Shown here: positions 46,511 through 55,216 of the stretch, piece by piece
Numbering within the stretch: the stretch's first letter is position 1
How the letters are laid out: each line of letters starts with the position of its first letter
NCBI GenBank assembly: GCA_023512255.1
Contig: JAILZY010000004.1
Span: forward strand, 35,780 to 99,779
DNA from: a bacterium
GTDB taxonomy: Bacteria; SZUA-182; DTGQ01
Reading direction: 5' to 3'
DNA length: 64,000 nucleotides
Notes under the pieces: model-generated
Database searches by the model: none
The model's input: the letters and a program-made list of their open reading frames with translations, nothing else
Told to the model about the DNA's origin: nothing
Translations under genes and position numbers: made by a program

Positions 46511-47950
46511 CTATCGTGCCCCTTGAGCAGTAATCACTGCCCAGATGGTTTTTATGATAATAACTAGGTCAAGATAAAATGAATAATTATTAATGTAGAA
46601 GATATCATGCTGCAACTTGTCATCCAAACTAGCCTCATAGCGGCCGTTAATCTGGGCCAATCCAGTCAACCCAGGCTTTATGCGAAGTCTCAATCCCTGA
46701 AACTCCTTATATTGATTTACAAAATGGGGTCTTTCTGGCCGTGGGCCGACAATGCTCAATTTGCCCCAAAGGACCAGAAAGAGCTGAGGGAGCTCATCCA
46801 GACTGGTTTTGCGCAGGATACGGCCTACAGGGGTGATTCTTGGGTCATTCTCTTCTGCCCAGATCGGTCCTGAACACTCCTCAGCATTATCAATCATGGA
46901 ACGAAATTTATAAATTACAAAGGGACGATTATCTTTCCCGATCCTGATTTGTTTGAAAAAGATCGGCCCCTTTGAGCTCAGCTTAACCGCCAAAGCAATG
47001 ATGACCATGAGCGGGAAGAAAATTATGATGGCCACTAAGGAAAAAATAATGTCGAAAGCACGTTTTGCCACTCGGTTAAAGCCATTAATAGGCTCTAAAA
47101 TCAGCTCAAAGAGCGGCACAGATCCCAGGGGCTGCAATTTCACCTTTCCGGCAAATAGCTCATACAGGCCGGGGAGAATAAAAAATCGAATCCCCAGAGC
47201 ATTACACTGCTCAATCAACCCATCAATTAGATTTGAGGGAAATTCATGGCTGACCAGAATAACGTTTTTAATTTCGTATCGATTCACCACCTCAAGAAAG
47301 TTACTGATATTGTCCAGATATCTCAACGATGAGGAATTTTGATCATCTGAGGCTGCACTCTTTTTTGCCGTCGCGGCCAGATAGCCTACGATCTCCCAGC
47401 GCTGGTAGGGAATCTTATTTAGGTTTTCAAGGTAATGTAGCCCATCCTTACTGCTCTCACCAATAATCAGGGTATTTTCCCCGACGGGCTTTTTCCTCAA
47501 AAGCCAGGGTATAAGATGGAAAGAGATAAACCGCCAGCCTAGAAGAAAGAGGATATTCAGCCCCCACTCTAAGAAACAGATATAGCGGGATAGATTGATA
47601 TTCACACTGTGGTAGCTTCGCAGAATGTGAACAAAGGTAAAGATAATGATCGAGCTTAAGGTTGTAGCCTTAAAAACCTTCTCAAGGCTCTCATAAGCAG
47701 GAGCTGAGGGCTCTTTTTGCTCATAGAAGCCAAAGAAGAACAGGAAAAATAACCTAACACAGGTGATAATCGGAGCAAAGATGCGGTAAAAACTCCAAAA
47801 GGGGCCGATCAAGACCATAGTCAAGGAGAGATCTTTCCACGGATACAGAAGATATCCCCCTAGAATGGCCAGATTGATAAACAGGATATCAATCAGAGCC
47901 GAGCCTGCTATCCTTCGGTTATTTTTTGACCGCAATCCTTTTATTCGCAT
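46511..47950 (-). CDS. Undecaprenyl-phosphate glycosylphosphotransferase (WcaJ/WbaP-type)
   Basis: Starts polysaccharide repeat synthesis by moving a sugar-1-phosphate from a UDP-sugar to undecaprenyl phosphate. 479 residues: four N-terminal helices, a CoA-binding-like domain (VGENTLIIGESSKDGLHYLENL, NVILVSHEFPSNLIDGLIEQC), one more helix and the C-terminal catalytic domain with KRAFDIIFSLVAIIIFFPLMVIIALAVKLSSKGPIFFKQIRIGKDNRPFVIYKFRSM, DPRITPVGRILRKTSLDELPQLF (the catalytic D-E pair) and LSIVGPRPERPHFV. Sugar specificity not assignable. First gene of the minus-strand polysaccharide run. Confidence 0.94.
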   Translation of the reverse strand: MRIKGLRSKNNRRIAGSALIDILFINLAILGGYLLYPWKDLSLTMVLIGPFWSFYRIFAPIITCVRLFFLFFFGFYEQKEPSAPAYESLEKVFKATTLSSIIIFTFVHILRSYHSVNINLSRYICFLEWGLNILFLLGWRFISFHLIPWLLRKKPVGENTLIIGESSKDGLHYLENLNKIPYQRWEIVGYLAATAKKSAASDDQNSSSLRYLDNISNFLEVVNRYEIKNVILVSHEFPSNLIDGLIEQCNALGIRFFILPGLYELFAGKVKLQPLGSVPLFELILEPINGFNRVAKRAFDIIFSLVAIIIFFPLMVIIALAVKLSSKGPIFFKQIRIGKDNRPFVIYKFRSMIDNAEECSGPIWAEENDPRITPVGRILRKTSLDELPQLFLVLWGKLSIVGPRPERPHFVNQYKEFQGLRLRIKPGLTGLAQINGRYEASLDDKLQHDIFYINNYSFYLDLVIIIKTIWAVITAQGAR

Positions 47951-48048
47951 ATTATTCTAATATTTCCCCCTCTTATTCTAATGTCCCCTCTTTAGTAAAG
48001 AATAGATCCAAGAGAATAGATACAAGGGGAAAATCTGCCTGCCTTAGT

Positions 48049-48164
48049 GGTTTCCTCGCTAAGTGCGTAATACAAGTGCACAGCGGATCAATTATGCTAT
48101 CAATTGTAGCTCGCGGACCTTGTGTCCGCCCCCAGAGCTTGCGCACTTTATTAGCGAAAAGACC
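48049..48164 (-). repeat. MITE-like element, copy in minus orientation
   Basis: 116 bases with imperfect terminal inverted repeats (GGTTTCCTCGCTAA at the left, TTAGCGAAAAGACC at the right). In the minus direction it matches the copy at 61447-61562 (TTTTCGCTAA, AAGTGCGCAAGCT, CACAAGGTC, ACAATTGAT, TTACGCACTTAGCGAG). No coding capacity. Confidence 0.7.
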
Positions 48165-48195
48165 ATTTAGCCAATCGGGCGCTATATTCTCCCGT

Positions 48196-49143
48196 CTAGT
48201 GAATCGTAGCCTGTTCTTCGGACAAAGTAGTGCTCTTTTGTATATAATCGGGTATTATACCAAGGGGCTCGATCTGTGACTCAATTAGCCACTTTTCCGC
48301 TAAGGTCAGTGCCTGCGGAATATGTTCAATGATCCGTTTGACCTGGGTGGCCGGAGTAGGTCTAGCCAGTCTTCCTGCCTCACGGTTGGCTCGGGCCGCG
48401 ATCAGGCAGGCCTCGATTAGATCTGTCCCCCGATAAGCCAAGGCAGCTAAAATACCGGTTATGGTATCGCCAGTGCCGCCGATAGCCTCAAGTTCAGGGA
48501 TGGAAGGCTCACTGATGCTCTTGAGTATCTGGCCCCCACGGCAGATATAGTCAGTGGTACCTTTTACAAACAGGATGTCGGCTGCGTTTTTCCAGTGGTA
48601 AGCCCGCTGAACCAACTCGCTGGCCTCACCGTTCATATGCCAGATGAAGCCGCGGGTATAGGCGGGATGATCTGCTTTCTCATCGGCCAAAAAGGCTAGC
48701 TCTCCCATGTCTGGGGTGAAAATATCGTAGTAAGGAGCATGTCCCCCTGCCTTGGCCACATACATGGAGCCTGCATCGGCGATGAGAAGTGGTTTTCGCT
48801 TCAATTGCTTGATCGCTTTAACTAACTGATTGTTTTTCCTGATGTCCGGCATAATATAATGGAAAGCTATCACCTGAGGATTCAACTCCGAGAGGCGTTC
48901 GGTAAGATATGCGTATACCTTACTGCTGCCATCTCGCTTACCCGTATCTCCGGCTGTTACACAAAGGGGAGCAGGAAGACCATACTTTTTACAAACTACG
49001 GCCACAGTTGTCATCATGGCTGCGGTCCCCCGGTTTTGATCCAACAGATGACCATCAATCAGCAGTCCGTCGGGAGTGAGATTGCCAGACCCAGCCAAAA
49101 GCGGCAATCCCTGTACAGGAATAGTGCCTGCTAAAATTAACAT
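48196..49143 (-). CDS. Ribokinase-fold protein related to NAD(P)H-hydrate dehydratase
   Basis: 315 residues. The C-terminal half carries the ATP/anion-hole motif AIGGTGDTITGILAALAYRGTDLIEACLIAARANREAG, as in NnrD (YjeF C-terminal) and related sugar kinases, and LLIADAGSMYVAKAG plus FTPDMGELAFL fit the same fold (the NnrD T/N-P-x-x-x-E/G pattern). The N-terminal third (AGTIPVQGLPLLAGSGNLTPDGLLIDGHLLDQNRGTAA) is unusual. Either NADHX repair or a kinase for a cluster-specific metabolite is possible. GGAGG 7 bases before the ATG; overlaps the end of the DUF3343 gene by 7 bases. Last gene of the cluster. Confidence 0.75.
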   Translation of the reverse strand: MLILAGTIPVQGLPLLAGSGNLTPDGLLIDGHLLDQNRGTAAMMTTVAVVCKKYGLPAPLCVTAGDTGKRDGSSKVYAYLTERLSELNPQVIAFHYIMPDIRKNNQLVKAIKQLKRKPLLIADAGSMYVAKAGGHAPYYDIFTPDMGELAFLADEKADHPAYTRGFIWHMNGEASELVQRAYHWKNAADILFVKGTTDYICRGGQILKSISEPSIPELEAIGGTGDTITGILAALAYRGTDLIEACLIAARANREAGRLARPTPATQVKRIIEHIPQALTLAEKWLIESQIEPLGIIPDYIQKSTTLSEEQATIH

Positions 49144-49784
49144 CTTTGTTCCTCCATAATTCTCAAAGCTTCCTCATAGGCCACGCTAAGAGAGTAAGCA
49201 CACAGGGTATAGCCGAGCTTTTTCGGATGGGGAGCCTCTGGCAATCGCTTGCCGATCATCTCAGCAGCCAGATACGGGACGTCAGGACATCCCCCGCCGG
49301 AAATATTGACGATTTTCCAGGTCAGCTTATGAAACGTAATCTTCATATTGGCCGCCTTGACCATTAGGTAATCCCCAAAATCGGTTATTCGGCAAAGTCT
49401 TAGCGGCTCAAGACGCTCTGCGGAAAGCGGCAAAACATCGATCGGAACAATCTTTTCTTCCTTCAGACATCGAATTATCCCTACCTGCTCGACCAGGGGA
49501 AAATCAATGGCTAGATCACAGCCAGTGCGATACTGGGCCGGAGGGCTGACGACCCGAATCTGATAGCCTGTAGATTTTAAGATTTCCTCAGCCCTGATTA
49601 CCTCAGTGGTATTGGAAAATATCAATAACCCTCTGGCCGCCTGCTGCTGCAAGTTACTCTTGTCTGCTCCTGGGCCGTCTGAAGCTTCTTGGCCATTGCC
49701 TGCTCCATCATTTTCACCTACACTATTATTCTTGCGGACGCAAGAGTCCACTTTGTCAAAGATCTTGTTTAAAAAGCCCTTCAT
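49137..49784 (-). CDS. DUF3343 (putative Se/S carrier-like) domain protein
   Basis: 215 residues. A charged, variable first 45 residues, then a DUF3343-like domain (GLLIFSNTTEVIRAEEILKSTGYQIRVVSPPAQYRTGCDLAIDFPLVEQVGIIRCL), with the conserved cysteine (TGCDLAI) that in this family is proposed to carry sulfur or selenium. The C-terminal 110 residues hold further cysteines (NISGGGCPDVPYLAAEM, YTLCAYS, and C at the very end). DUF3343 genes are typically found near YedE- and SelD-type selenium genes, as here. The function of the extra C-terminal domain is unknown. Overlaps the kinase-like gene by 7 bases. Confidence 0.72.
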   Translation of the reverse strand: MKGFLNKIFDKVDSCVRKNNSVGENDGAGNGQEASDGPGADKSNLQQQAARGLLIFSNTTEVIRAEEILKSTGYQIRVVSPPAQYRTGCDLAIDFPLVEQVGIIRCLKEEKIVPIDVLPLSAERLEPLRLCRITDFGDYLMVKAANMKITFHKLTWKIVNISGGGCPDVPYLAAEMIGKRLPEAPHPKKLGYTLCAYSLSVAYEEALRIMEEQRC

Positions 49785-49974
49785 GACCTTCTCTTTCCTA
49801 TAGTTAAATATTTACTCAAATATTCAAAAAAATATTTAAAATTCAAAATATCTAAAACCTCGAAAGAAGAAACTCTTCCCTAAAGTCAACAATTCAACCA
49901 AACGCCAACCATTCTCTCGCTGATGCGGCCCTTTTCCCATAGCCGTAAAATAGACTTAAGGGGAGTTAAGGGAA

Positions 49975-50679
49975 TTAGCCCCTCGGACCAAAGATAGCGC
50001 TTCCCACCCGAACAATGGTGGCTCCTTCCTCAATAGCCACCTCAAAATCGTGCGACATGCCCATAGATAAATGCCTAAGAGAGAGGCCAAGCTCCCGCTC
50101 TATCCCATCGCGCACCTCCCTGAGCTTGGCAAAATATGGTCGCGCTTTCTCAGGATCATCGACCTCGGGCGGTATGGTCATCAACCCATCTAGGGAAAGA
50201 TGGGGCAGTTGGCTGACCCCCTTTGCCAGATCAATCGCCTCCTGGGGCAAGACACCGGATTTTGACGCCTCGCCAGCCACATTTACCTGGATAAGGACCG
50301 ACTGAATCTTGCCCTCTACTTGAGCCCGCTGATCAACCAGTCTGGCCAGATGGAGAGAATCCACCGTATGAATTAGGGTAAAGAGAGAGACCGCCAGCCT
50401 GACCTTGTTGCTCTGCAGGTGGCCGATGAGATGCCACTCTATGGGATAGTTGCGTAAGGCGAGAATTTTCTCCCGCGCCTCTTGAACATAGTTTTCCCCC
50501 AAAACCCTGGCTCCAGCCTCCACGGCCTGGATGATCTTGTCAATCCCCTGCTTTTTGCTGACCGCAACTAGGGTTATTTCATCTTTGATGCGGCCAGAGC
50601 GAGTTGCCGCCCGCTCAATGCGCTCGGTAACTCTTTGCCAGTTTTCCCTTATCTGTGAGGCATCTTGAAAGGGAGTCAT
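49975..50679 (-). CDS. YggS-family pyridoxal phosphate homeostasis protein
   Basis: 234 residues, the alanine-racemase-like barrel without the second domain. Motifs: LVAVSKKQGIDKIIQAVEAGARVLGENYVQEAREKI (PLP lysine in VSKK), WHLIGHLQSNKVRLAV, LIQVNVAGEASKSGV, GLMTIPPEVDD and LSMGMSHDFEVAIEEGATIVRVGSAIFG. It binds PLP and keeps its balance in cells; it has no known enzyme activity. Its place inside a cluster with two PLP enzymes may reflect a local need for PLP delivery. The ATG at 50679 has GGAG 8 bases upstream and is preferred over the longer frame to 50709. Confidence 0.92.
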   Translation of the reverse strand: MTPFQDASQIRENWQRVTERIERAATRSGRIKDEITLVAVSKKQGIDKIIQAVEAGARVLGENYVQEAREKILALRNYPIEWHLIGHLQSNKVRLAVSLFTLIHTVDSLHLARLVDQRAQVEGKIQSVLIQVNVAGEASKSGVLPQEAIDLAKGVSQLPHLSLDGLMTIPPEVDDPEKARPYFAKLREVRDGIERELGLSLRHLSMGMSHDFEVAIEEGATIVRVGSAIFGPRG

Positions 50680-50727
50680 CACACTTTCTCCAAAGTTTTC
50701 CCAAAGCAAAAAATTATCTCTAAAACC

Positions 50728-52128
50728 CTATGATTTCAAAACCGCCTCTTCCAGGCAGCAGCTTGCAGCCTGCCGCCTGCCCACTTGATCTTCAGCCATC
50801 TCCTTGGCTACCTCTTCCACTTTTTCCAGGGCTATGGCTAGATCCGCCGGCGTGTGAGCCATAGAAATTGCTCCCCCGCCATGCATCACAAACACCCCTT
50901 TGTTCAATAGCCGGATCTTAAGCTCCTTCTCCCGCTTTTCCAGATCACAGTCAACAGCCAGAGTATGGGAGTCTTTCAACTCTTCCAATTTGATCTTGGG
51001 AAAATGGGTCATAAACAGCGAGCCAATCCCCGTGCACTTGGCGGCAATCCCATATCGGGCGAAAGCCTGCTCGATGCCGGTCCTGATTTGATTGCCAGCA
51101 GCCTCAAGGTAAGGATAAATTTTCTGGGCGTTTTCTTCAAGATACCGCAGCATGGCTATGCCTGCCCTCATACACAGAGGAGCACAGGAGAAGGTGCCAC
51201 CGCCGATGAGCGTCTTTTTGTATTCGGGCAAATTTGCAGTCGGGCTGCATAGCTCCATGATATCCGCCCGCCCGACCACTGCACCGATAGGCATCCCTCC
51301 CCCCAGGATCTTGCCCAGAGTGGTAAGATCAGGTCTTATGTTATATAACCCCTGGGCGCCGCTCAAGCCTACTCGAAAGCCGGTGATAATCTCATCAAAG
51401 ATTAGCAAAGCCCCTGCCCGATTGGTCTCTTCACGGATAGCCTCCAGAAATTTTCGCTCAGCAGGAATAAATCCTCCCTCGCCCAAAATCGGCTCCATGA
51501 TAACTGCGGCCAGATCATCGGCATGCTCCCTAATCCGGTCAATGGCCTGCTGAACATCGTTGAATCGGACCAAAATGGTATTTTGGATAGCATCCTCACA
51601 GGAGCCGCCTCGCTTGCCCTGACTCAGGTCAGGGTTGTCAATAGTAGCCGAATGCGTGCCTGCACCATGCCATGAGCCCTCCATTTTGATAAATTTCTGC
51701 CGCGAGGTTGAGGCGCGGGCTAGCCTTTGGGCATAGATGACCGCCTCGGTGCCGGAGCAGCAAAAACGGACCTTTTCCGCTGAGGGGATGAGCCGCTGCA
51801 CAATTTCAGCCAGCTCAATCTGAAGCTCATGGACAATGCCCCATTGAATCCCTTGTCTCACCTGTTTTTCCAGGGCTGACAGGATCGGCTCAGGGGTATG
51901 CCCTAAGATGTTTAAATAATGTCCCATCCAAAAATCCAGATACTCATTACCGTCAACATCCCAAAATCTTGCCCCTTCAGCCCTGGCCAGATAGCAAGGG
52001 TAGGGGGCGAAATAGCGCAAATTGTGACTTACCCCACCAGCCATGACCTGCAAGGCGCGATGGTACAATTTAAGGGATTTTCTACTCCGGCATATATACT
52101 TTTGATACTCTTGATTCAAAGAGCTCAT
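50728..52128 (-). CDS. Class III PLP aminotransferase, glutamate-1-semialdehyde aminomutase-like
   Basis: 466 residues. Family blocks: MAGGVSHNLRYFAPYPCYLARAEGARFWDVDGNEYLDFWMGHYLNILGHTPEPI, CCSGTEAVIYAQRLARASTSRQKFIKMEGSWHGAG, LLIFDEIITGFRVG, TTLGKILGGGMPIGAVVGR (PLP lysine) and GGTFSCAPLCMRAGIAML. Closest in pattern to HemL-like aminotransferases, but without other heme genes nearby, so a cluster-specific amino-group transfer is likelier. The ATG at 52128 follows GGAAGG and lies 7 bases after the stop of the upstream PLP gene; a longer frame to 52197 overlaps that gene and is not used. Confidence 0.88.
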   Translation of the reverse strand: MSSLNQEYQKYICRSRKSLKLYHRALQVMAGGVSHNLRYFAPYPCYLARAEGARFWDVDGNEYLDFWMGHYLNILGHTPEPILSALEKQVRQGIQWGIVHELQIELAEIVQRLIPSAEKVRFCCSGTEAVIYAQRLARASTSRQKFIKMEGSWHGAGTHSATIDNPDLSQGKRGGSCEDAIQNTILVRFNDVQQAIDRIREHADDLAAVIMEPILGEGGFIPAERKFLEAIREETNRAGALLIFDEIITGFRVGLSGAQGLYNIRPDLTTLGKILGGGMPIGAVVGRADIMELCSPTANLPEYKKTLIGGGTFSCAPLCMRAGIAMLRYLEENAQKIYPYLEAAGNQIRTGIEQAFARYGIAAKCTGIGSLFMTHFPKIKLEELKDSHTLAVDCDLEKREKELKIRLLNKGVFVMHGGGAISMAHTPADLAIALEKVEEVAKEMAEDQVGRRQAASCCLEEAVLKS

Positions 52129-52135
52129 GGTGTCA

Positions 52136-53344
52136 TTATCCTTCCATTTCCGCCTGAAGCTCTGGGACATCGAGTCGCAACCTCCCAGTGCAGCCAATGA
52201 CCACAGTTTGATCTGGTCGAATCATTCCTTTTTTAGCCAGCTTCTCCACTCCAGCCAAGGCAGCCAGAGATTCAAGACCAGCCTTCCCTCGTGGAATGCC
52301 ATCGGCATGAAATAGCTCCAAAAGCCGCGGGAATTCTTTCAACTCGGTTTTCTTTCCACCTTCAAAAACATCTTCAAACTTTACTCCAATTCTGCACAGA
52401 TGGGGATAGGATTCAAAAATTTTCGGTATGCCGATGCCGATCACATAAGTGTCAAGATTTGACACTACCCGCTTGCCGACCGTCCCCTCAACCAGACCGC
52501 GGGAGGCTAAAACCATCGGCGCACACCCTGCCGGTTGAATCCCGCCTAAGTTTGGGCTCTTGTTGAAGACCTCCATACACCCCTTCCAGAAGGAAAAAAT
52601 TCCAGTACCACTGCCAAGCCCCTGAACATACCAGTCAGGGATACGGCCTAGGTCCTCCAGAACCTCAAGACACAGGGTCTTCATCCCTTCGATTCTCATC
52701 TGGTTGTAAAACCAATATTCCAGAGGCAGACCCATTTTATTGGCAAAGGCATAGGCATTGGCAATGGCCTCATCAAAGGTGGTGCCGCTGTAGTGAATCT
52801 GAACAAAGCTGTAATCGTATGAGCCATCGCTAGCTATCATCCGGCTGTACAGCTCCTCCCACCGCTGGCGGGCATTATTCGGGACAAACATGTGAAGAAC
52901 CATCTTGCTGATAGCCGCTCCCCGGCAGTGAGAGATCCCACTGTCTCCAGTGCTGGCCCCGACCAGCTCCTTATATCCCATCTCCTTCAGACGGGAGAGA
53001 GTCATGAAGGCCTCCCGGTCCTTGAAGGTTTCCGTAGGCTGCATGGAATCGAGCTTAACGTAAACCTCGGATAATCCAAACTCCTCAGCGATGATTTGGC
53101 AGCGAATTAGAGGAAATTTCTTGATCCCTAGCTCGATAGCGTTTTCCATGTTAAAGAGAGGAAGAATCTCATGGAAGCGCCATACCGAATCCCCATAGCG
53201 CGGATCGGGATAATTATCCCAGTTCACCTCTGGATAGTAGAATGGCAGAAGCCCCTCTGGCGAGCAGTCACAGTTTCGAATATGTTTATTAACGTCATGG
53301 ATTTTGCCACATTTGACACACTGGCGATAAAAGCGGCGGGCCAT
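52136..53344 (-). CDS. Threonine/cysteate-synthase-like PLP enzyme with N-terminal zinc ribbon
   Basis: 402 residues, fold type II PLP enzyme. The N terminus has a four-cysteine ribbon (CVKCGKIHDVNKHIRNCDC), then a domain with FPLIRCQIIAEEFGLSEVYVKLDSMQPTETFKDREAFM (PLP lysine in FKDR), the phosphate loop GASTGDSG and GLGSGTGIFSFWKG for PLP phosphate. A zinc-ribbon start is found in threonine synthases and archaeal-type cysteate synthases; the loop GDSG replaces the usual GNTA/GNxG, so the substrate may differ. Beta-replacement on phosphoserine or a similar substrate is a reasonable guess only. GGAGG 8 bases before the ATG. Confidence 0.82.
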   Translation of the reverse strand: MARRFYRQCVKCGKIHDVNKHIRNCDCSPEGLLPFYYPEVNWDNYPDPRYGDSVWRFHEILPLFNMENAIELGIKKFPLIRCQIIAEEFGLSEVYVKLDSMQPTETFKDREAFMTLSRLKEMGYKELVGASTGDSGISHCRGAAISKMVLHMFVPNNARQRWEELYSRMIASDGSYDYSFVQIHYSGTTFDEAIANAYAFANKMGLPLEYWFYNQMRIEGMKTLCLEVLEDLGRIPDWYVQGLGSGTGIFSFWKGCMEVFNKSPNLGGIQPAGCAPMVLASRGLVEGTVGKRVVSNLDTYVIGIGIPKIFESYPHLCRIGVKFEDVFEGGKKTELKEFPRLLELFHADGIPRGKAGLESLAALAGVEKLAKKGMIRPDQTVVIGCTGRLRLDVPELQAEMEG

Positions 53345-53442
53345 AAAAGGATCCTCCTTTCTCCCGATGTGGCCCTCTTCAGAGGGCTATTTTCCTCAAA
53401 ATGAAAAAAACCTACTTGCCATGTTCCGAACAAGCAATTCCT

Positions 53443-54618
53443 TTATTGCCTTGCCCCGAACGAGTGATAATGTTTTCTCTGGTATTCCTCAAGCTTTTCA
53501 CACTCTTGTTGCTGGCCCTCTTGCATCTTCTGAACCCTCTTCTTGCGGGTCCGAAAAGCAATCCCAACTGCGAGGAGGAAAATGAGTCCGGTCAGGACAG
53601 CAACTTCACCAGCAAAGGTCGGACCAGCAATGGTCGCCCGAATCTGCCAGCTTTGGACAATTCCTCCTCCAATCAGCATACCGAGCAGGGTCAGCCCAGC
53701 ATCTGTGTTTCCCTCACCAGCCATAATCACCTGCCGAAAGGGACAACCATTGGCCAAGACCGAAATCCCACCTACCAGAAACATCCCCAGAAATGACCAG
53801 CCGTGCGCTAGATGAGATCCGGGCTGGCCGTTTATTCCCAGCCGGAAATGGCCGGTTAAAAGGGCCACCCCCAGGGCCGTCAGAAACATAGTTACGATCC
53901 CCTTGAGCAGAAATTTATCCTTGGCAATAAAGAAATTTCGAAATCCAGCCATCATGCAAAATGTTGACCGCTGGGCAAACCCACCAATGAGCATCCCAAC
54001 CAGTAGGGAAATCAGCACTGGCGCATGCATGGCCGCAGGACCCCGATCACCCAGAGCGATAAACCCAGGCTTGATCAGCAGCATGAGCAGCAAAAAGCCA
54101 AAAAAAACCGGCATCACCAGACCATTGGCTACCCCAAGCTCTTGCTCCCTTTCTAGGGCAAAACCTCCCCGCAGGTATTGCAGCCCAAACCATACCCCAG
54201 CCACAAATCCCAGGATAGCGGGTGCGGCAGTCAGATCGCCAGCCGAGAGGCGAAGCACTGACTTTACCGGACAGCCGATGAACATGGCTGCTCCGACCAT
54301 CAAATAAAATCCCATCAGAAACCGAATCAGAGCCGATGATCCTCCCCGGACCCGAAACCGTCCGCTCGCCAGGGCCATAAGGAATGAGCCTAGTACTAGG
54401 CCGATAATCTCAGGTCGCAGATAGCTCATGCGGACATTTTCGTGCAGATGGAGCGATCCGGCAATATTCTCCAGAAAGCAGGAGATGCAGAGGCCAGAAT
54501 TTTCAGGGTTTCCCAAGATGGCCAAAAGAATTCCCCCCACCCCAAGGAGTATGCCAGTAATTACCGCACTGCTTAAGCCGATCTTCTCAGTCTTATAGAA
54601 AAGCGCTCTCATAGCCAT
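53443..54618 (-). CDS. YedE-family putative selenium/sulfur transporter
   Basis: 391 residues, about ten membrane helices in two YeeE/YedE halves. Features of the selenium-associated YedE group: GNPENSGLCISCFLENIAGSLHLHENVRMSYLRPEIIGLVLGSFLMALASGRFRVRGGSSALIRF, FIGCPVKSVLRLSAGDL, QRSTFCMMAGFRNFF and ANGCPFRQVIMAGEGNTDAG. The paired cysteines in the pore (CISC, GCP, GCPF) are the transport sites used in thiosulfate uptake by TsuA-type proteins. Cytosolic tail of about 45 residues. The ATG at 54618 overlaps the stop of the TPR gene (TGATG), so they are coupled. Substrate (selenium, thiosulfate or other) is inferred from family membership. Confidence 0.88.
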   Translation of the reverse strand: MAMRALFYKTEKIGLSSAVITGILLGVGGILLAILGNPENSGLCISCFLENIAGSLHLHENVRMSYLRPEIIGLVLGSFLMALASGRFRVRGGSSALIRFLMGFYLMVGAAMFIGCPVKSVLRLSAGDLTAAPAILGFVAGVWFGLQYLRGGFALEREQELGVANGLVMPVFFGFLLLMLLIKPGFIALGDRGPAAMHAPVLISLLVGMLIGGFAQRSTFCMMAGFRNFFIAKDKFLLKGIVTMFLTALGVALLTGHFRLGINGQPGSHLAHGWSFLGMFLVGGISVLANGCPFRQVIMAGEGNTDAGLTLLGMLIGGGIVQSWQIRATIAGPTFAGEVAVLTGLIFLLAVGIAFRTRKKRVQKMQEGQQQECEKLEEYQRKHYHSFGARQ

Positions 54619-55136
54619 CACTCACACCCTTGGCCAAACTTCCGCTGGCAGAAATAAAGGTCTCGCAGCATGTTTGAAACTCGCTCATCGTTTGGTTTTA
54701 GCTCCTTTTCCCGCTTGAGCTTAGGGATATCTTTCTGGATCATTTCGCTTAAGTTAGCCGAAGCCAGATCCACAAGATCAGGATTTTTCTCAATGCTTGA
54801 GCGACACAGCGAGATAGCCTTTTCTATATTTCCCTGCCGCTCATAGATAACGGCTAAATAAACCTGAGACTCAAGCCTTTGTGGATACTGATCCATGATC
54901 TTGCTCAATGCCTGGCCCGCCTCTTCATATTGGCCTAATTTGATTAGCCGCTCGACCTCGCCATAGATATTTTGCTCAGCGGACCTGGCCGCTTTGGCTG
55001 ATCGTGCCGCTCCCGACCCAAGGGGCGCCCCTTGGGCTGTCTGCTCTTGTTCCTCGCCATGTAGAGCGACCATACCCGTAATCAGGGCAGTTAACAGAAC
55101 TATTAGACTAATACTTAGAATATCCAGCCTATCCAT
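54618..55136 (-). CDS. Membrane-anchored TPR protein
   Basis: 172 residues: one N-terminal helix (LDILSISLIVLLTALITGMVAL), a short linker, then TPR-like helical repeats (EQNIYGEVERLIKLGQYEEAGQALSKIMDQYPQRLESQVYLAVIYERQGNIEKAISLCRSSIEKNPDLVDLASANLSEMI) and a tail with two cysteines (FCQRKFGQGCE). Probably a scaffold for the neighbouring exported or membrane proteins. The ATG at 55136 has GAGG upstream; this start region was created or copied by a 50-bp tandem duplication. Coupled to the YedE gene. Confidence 0.78.
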   Translation of the reverse strand: MDRLDILSISLIVLLTALITGMVALHGEEQEQTAQGAPLGSGAARSAKAARSAEQNIYGEVERLIKLGQYEEAGQALSKIMDQYPQRLESQVYLAVIYERQGNIEKAISLCRSSIEKNPDLVDLASANLSEMIQKDIPKLKREKELKPNDERVSNMLRDLYFCQRKFGQGCE

Positions 55137-55216
55137 AATAATATTCCTCATAGGGATACATCCGGCGAATATCTAGCCGATCCACAATTAATATTCCTCA
55201 TAGGGATACATCCGGC
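55117..55216. repeat. 50-bp tandem duplication across a gene junction
   Basis: Units 55117-55166 and 55167-55216; their right-hand 27 bases (55140-55166 and 55190-55216, containing TTCCTCATAGGGATACATCC) are identical and the left halves differ at a few positions. The unit holds the last codons of the substrate-binding gene and the first of the TPR gene. Confidence 0.85.
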
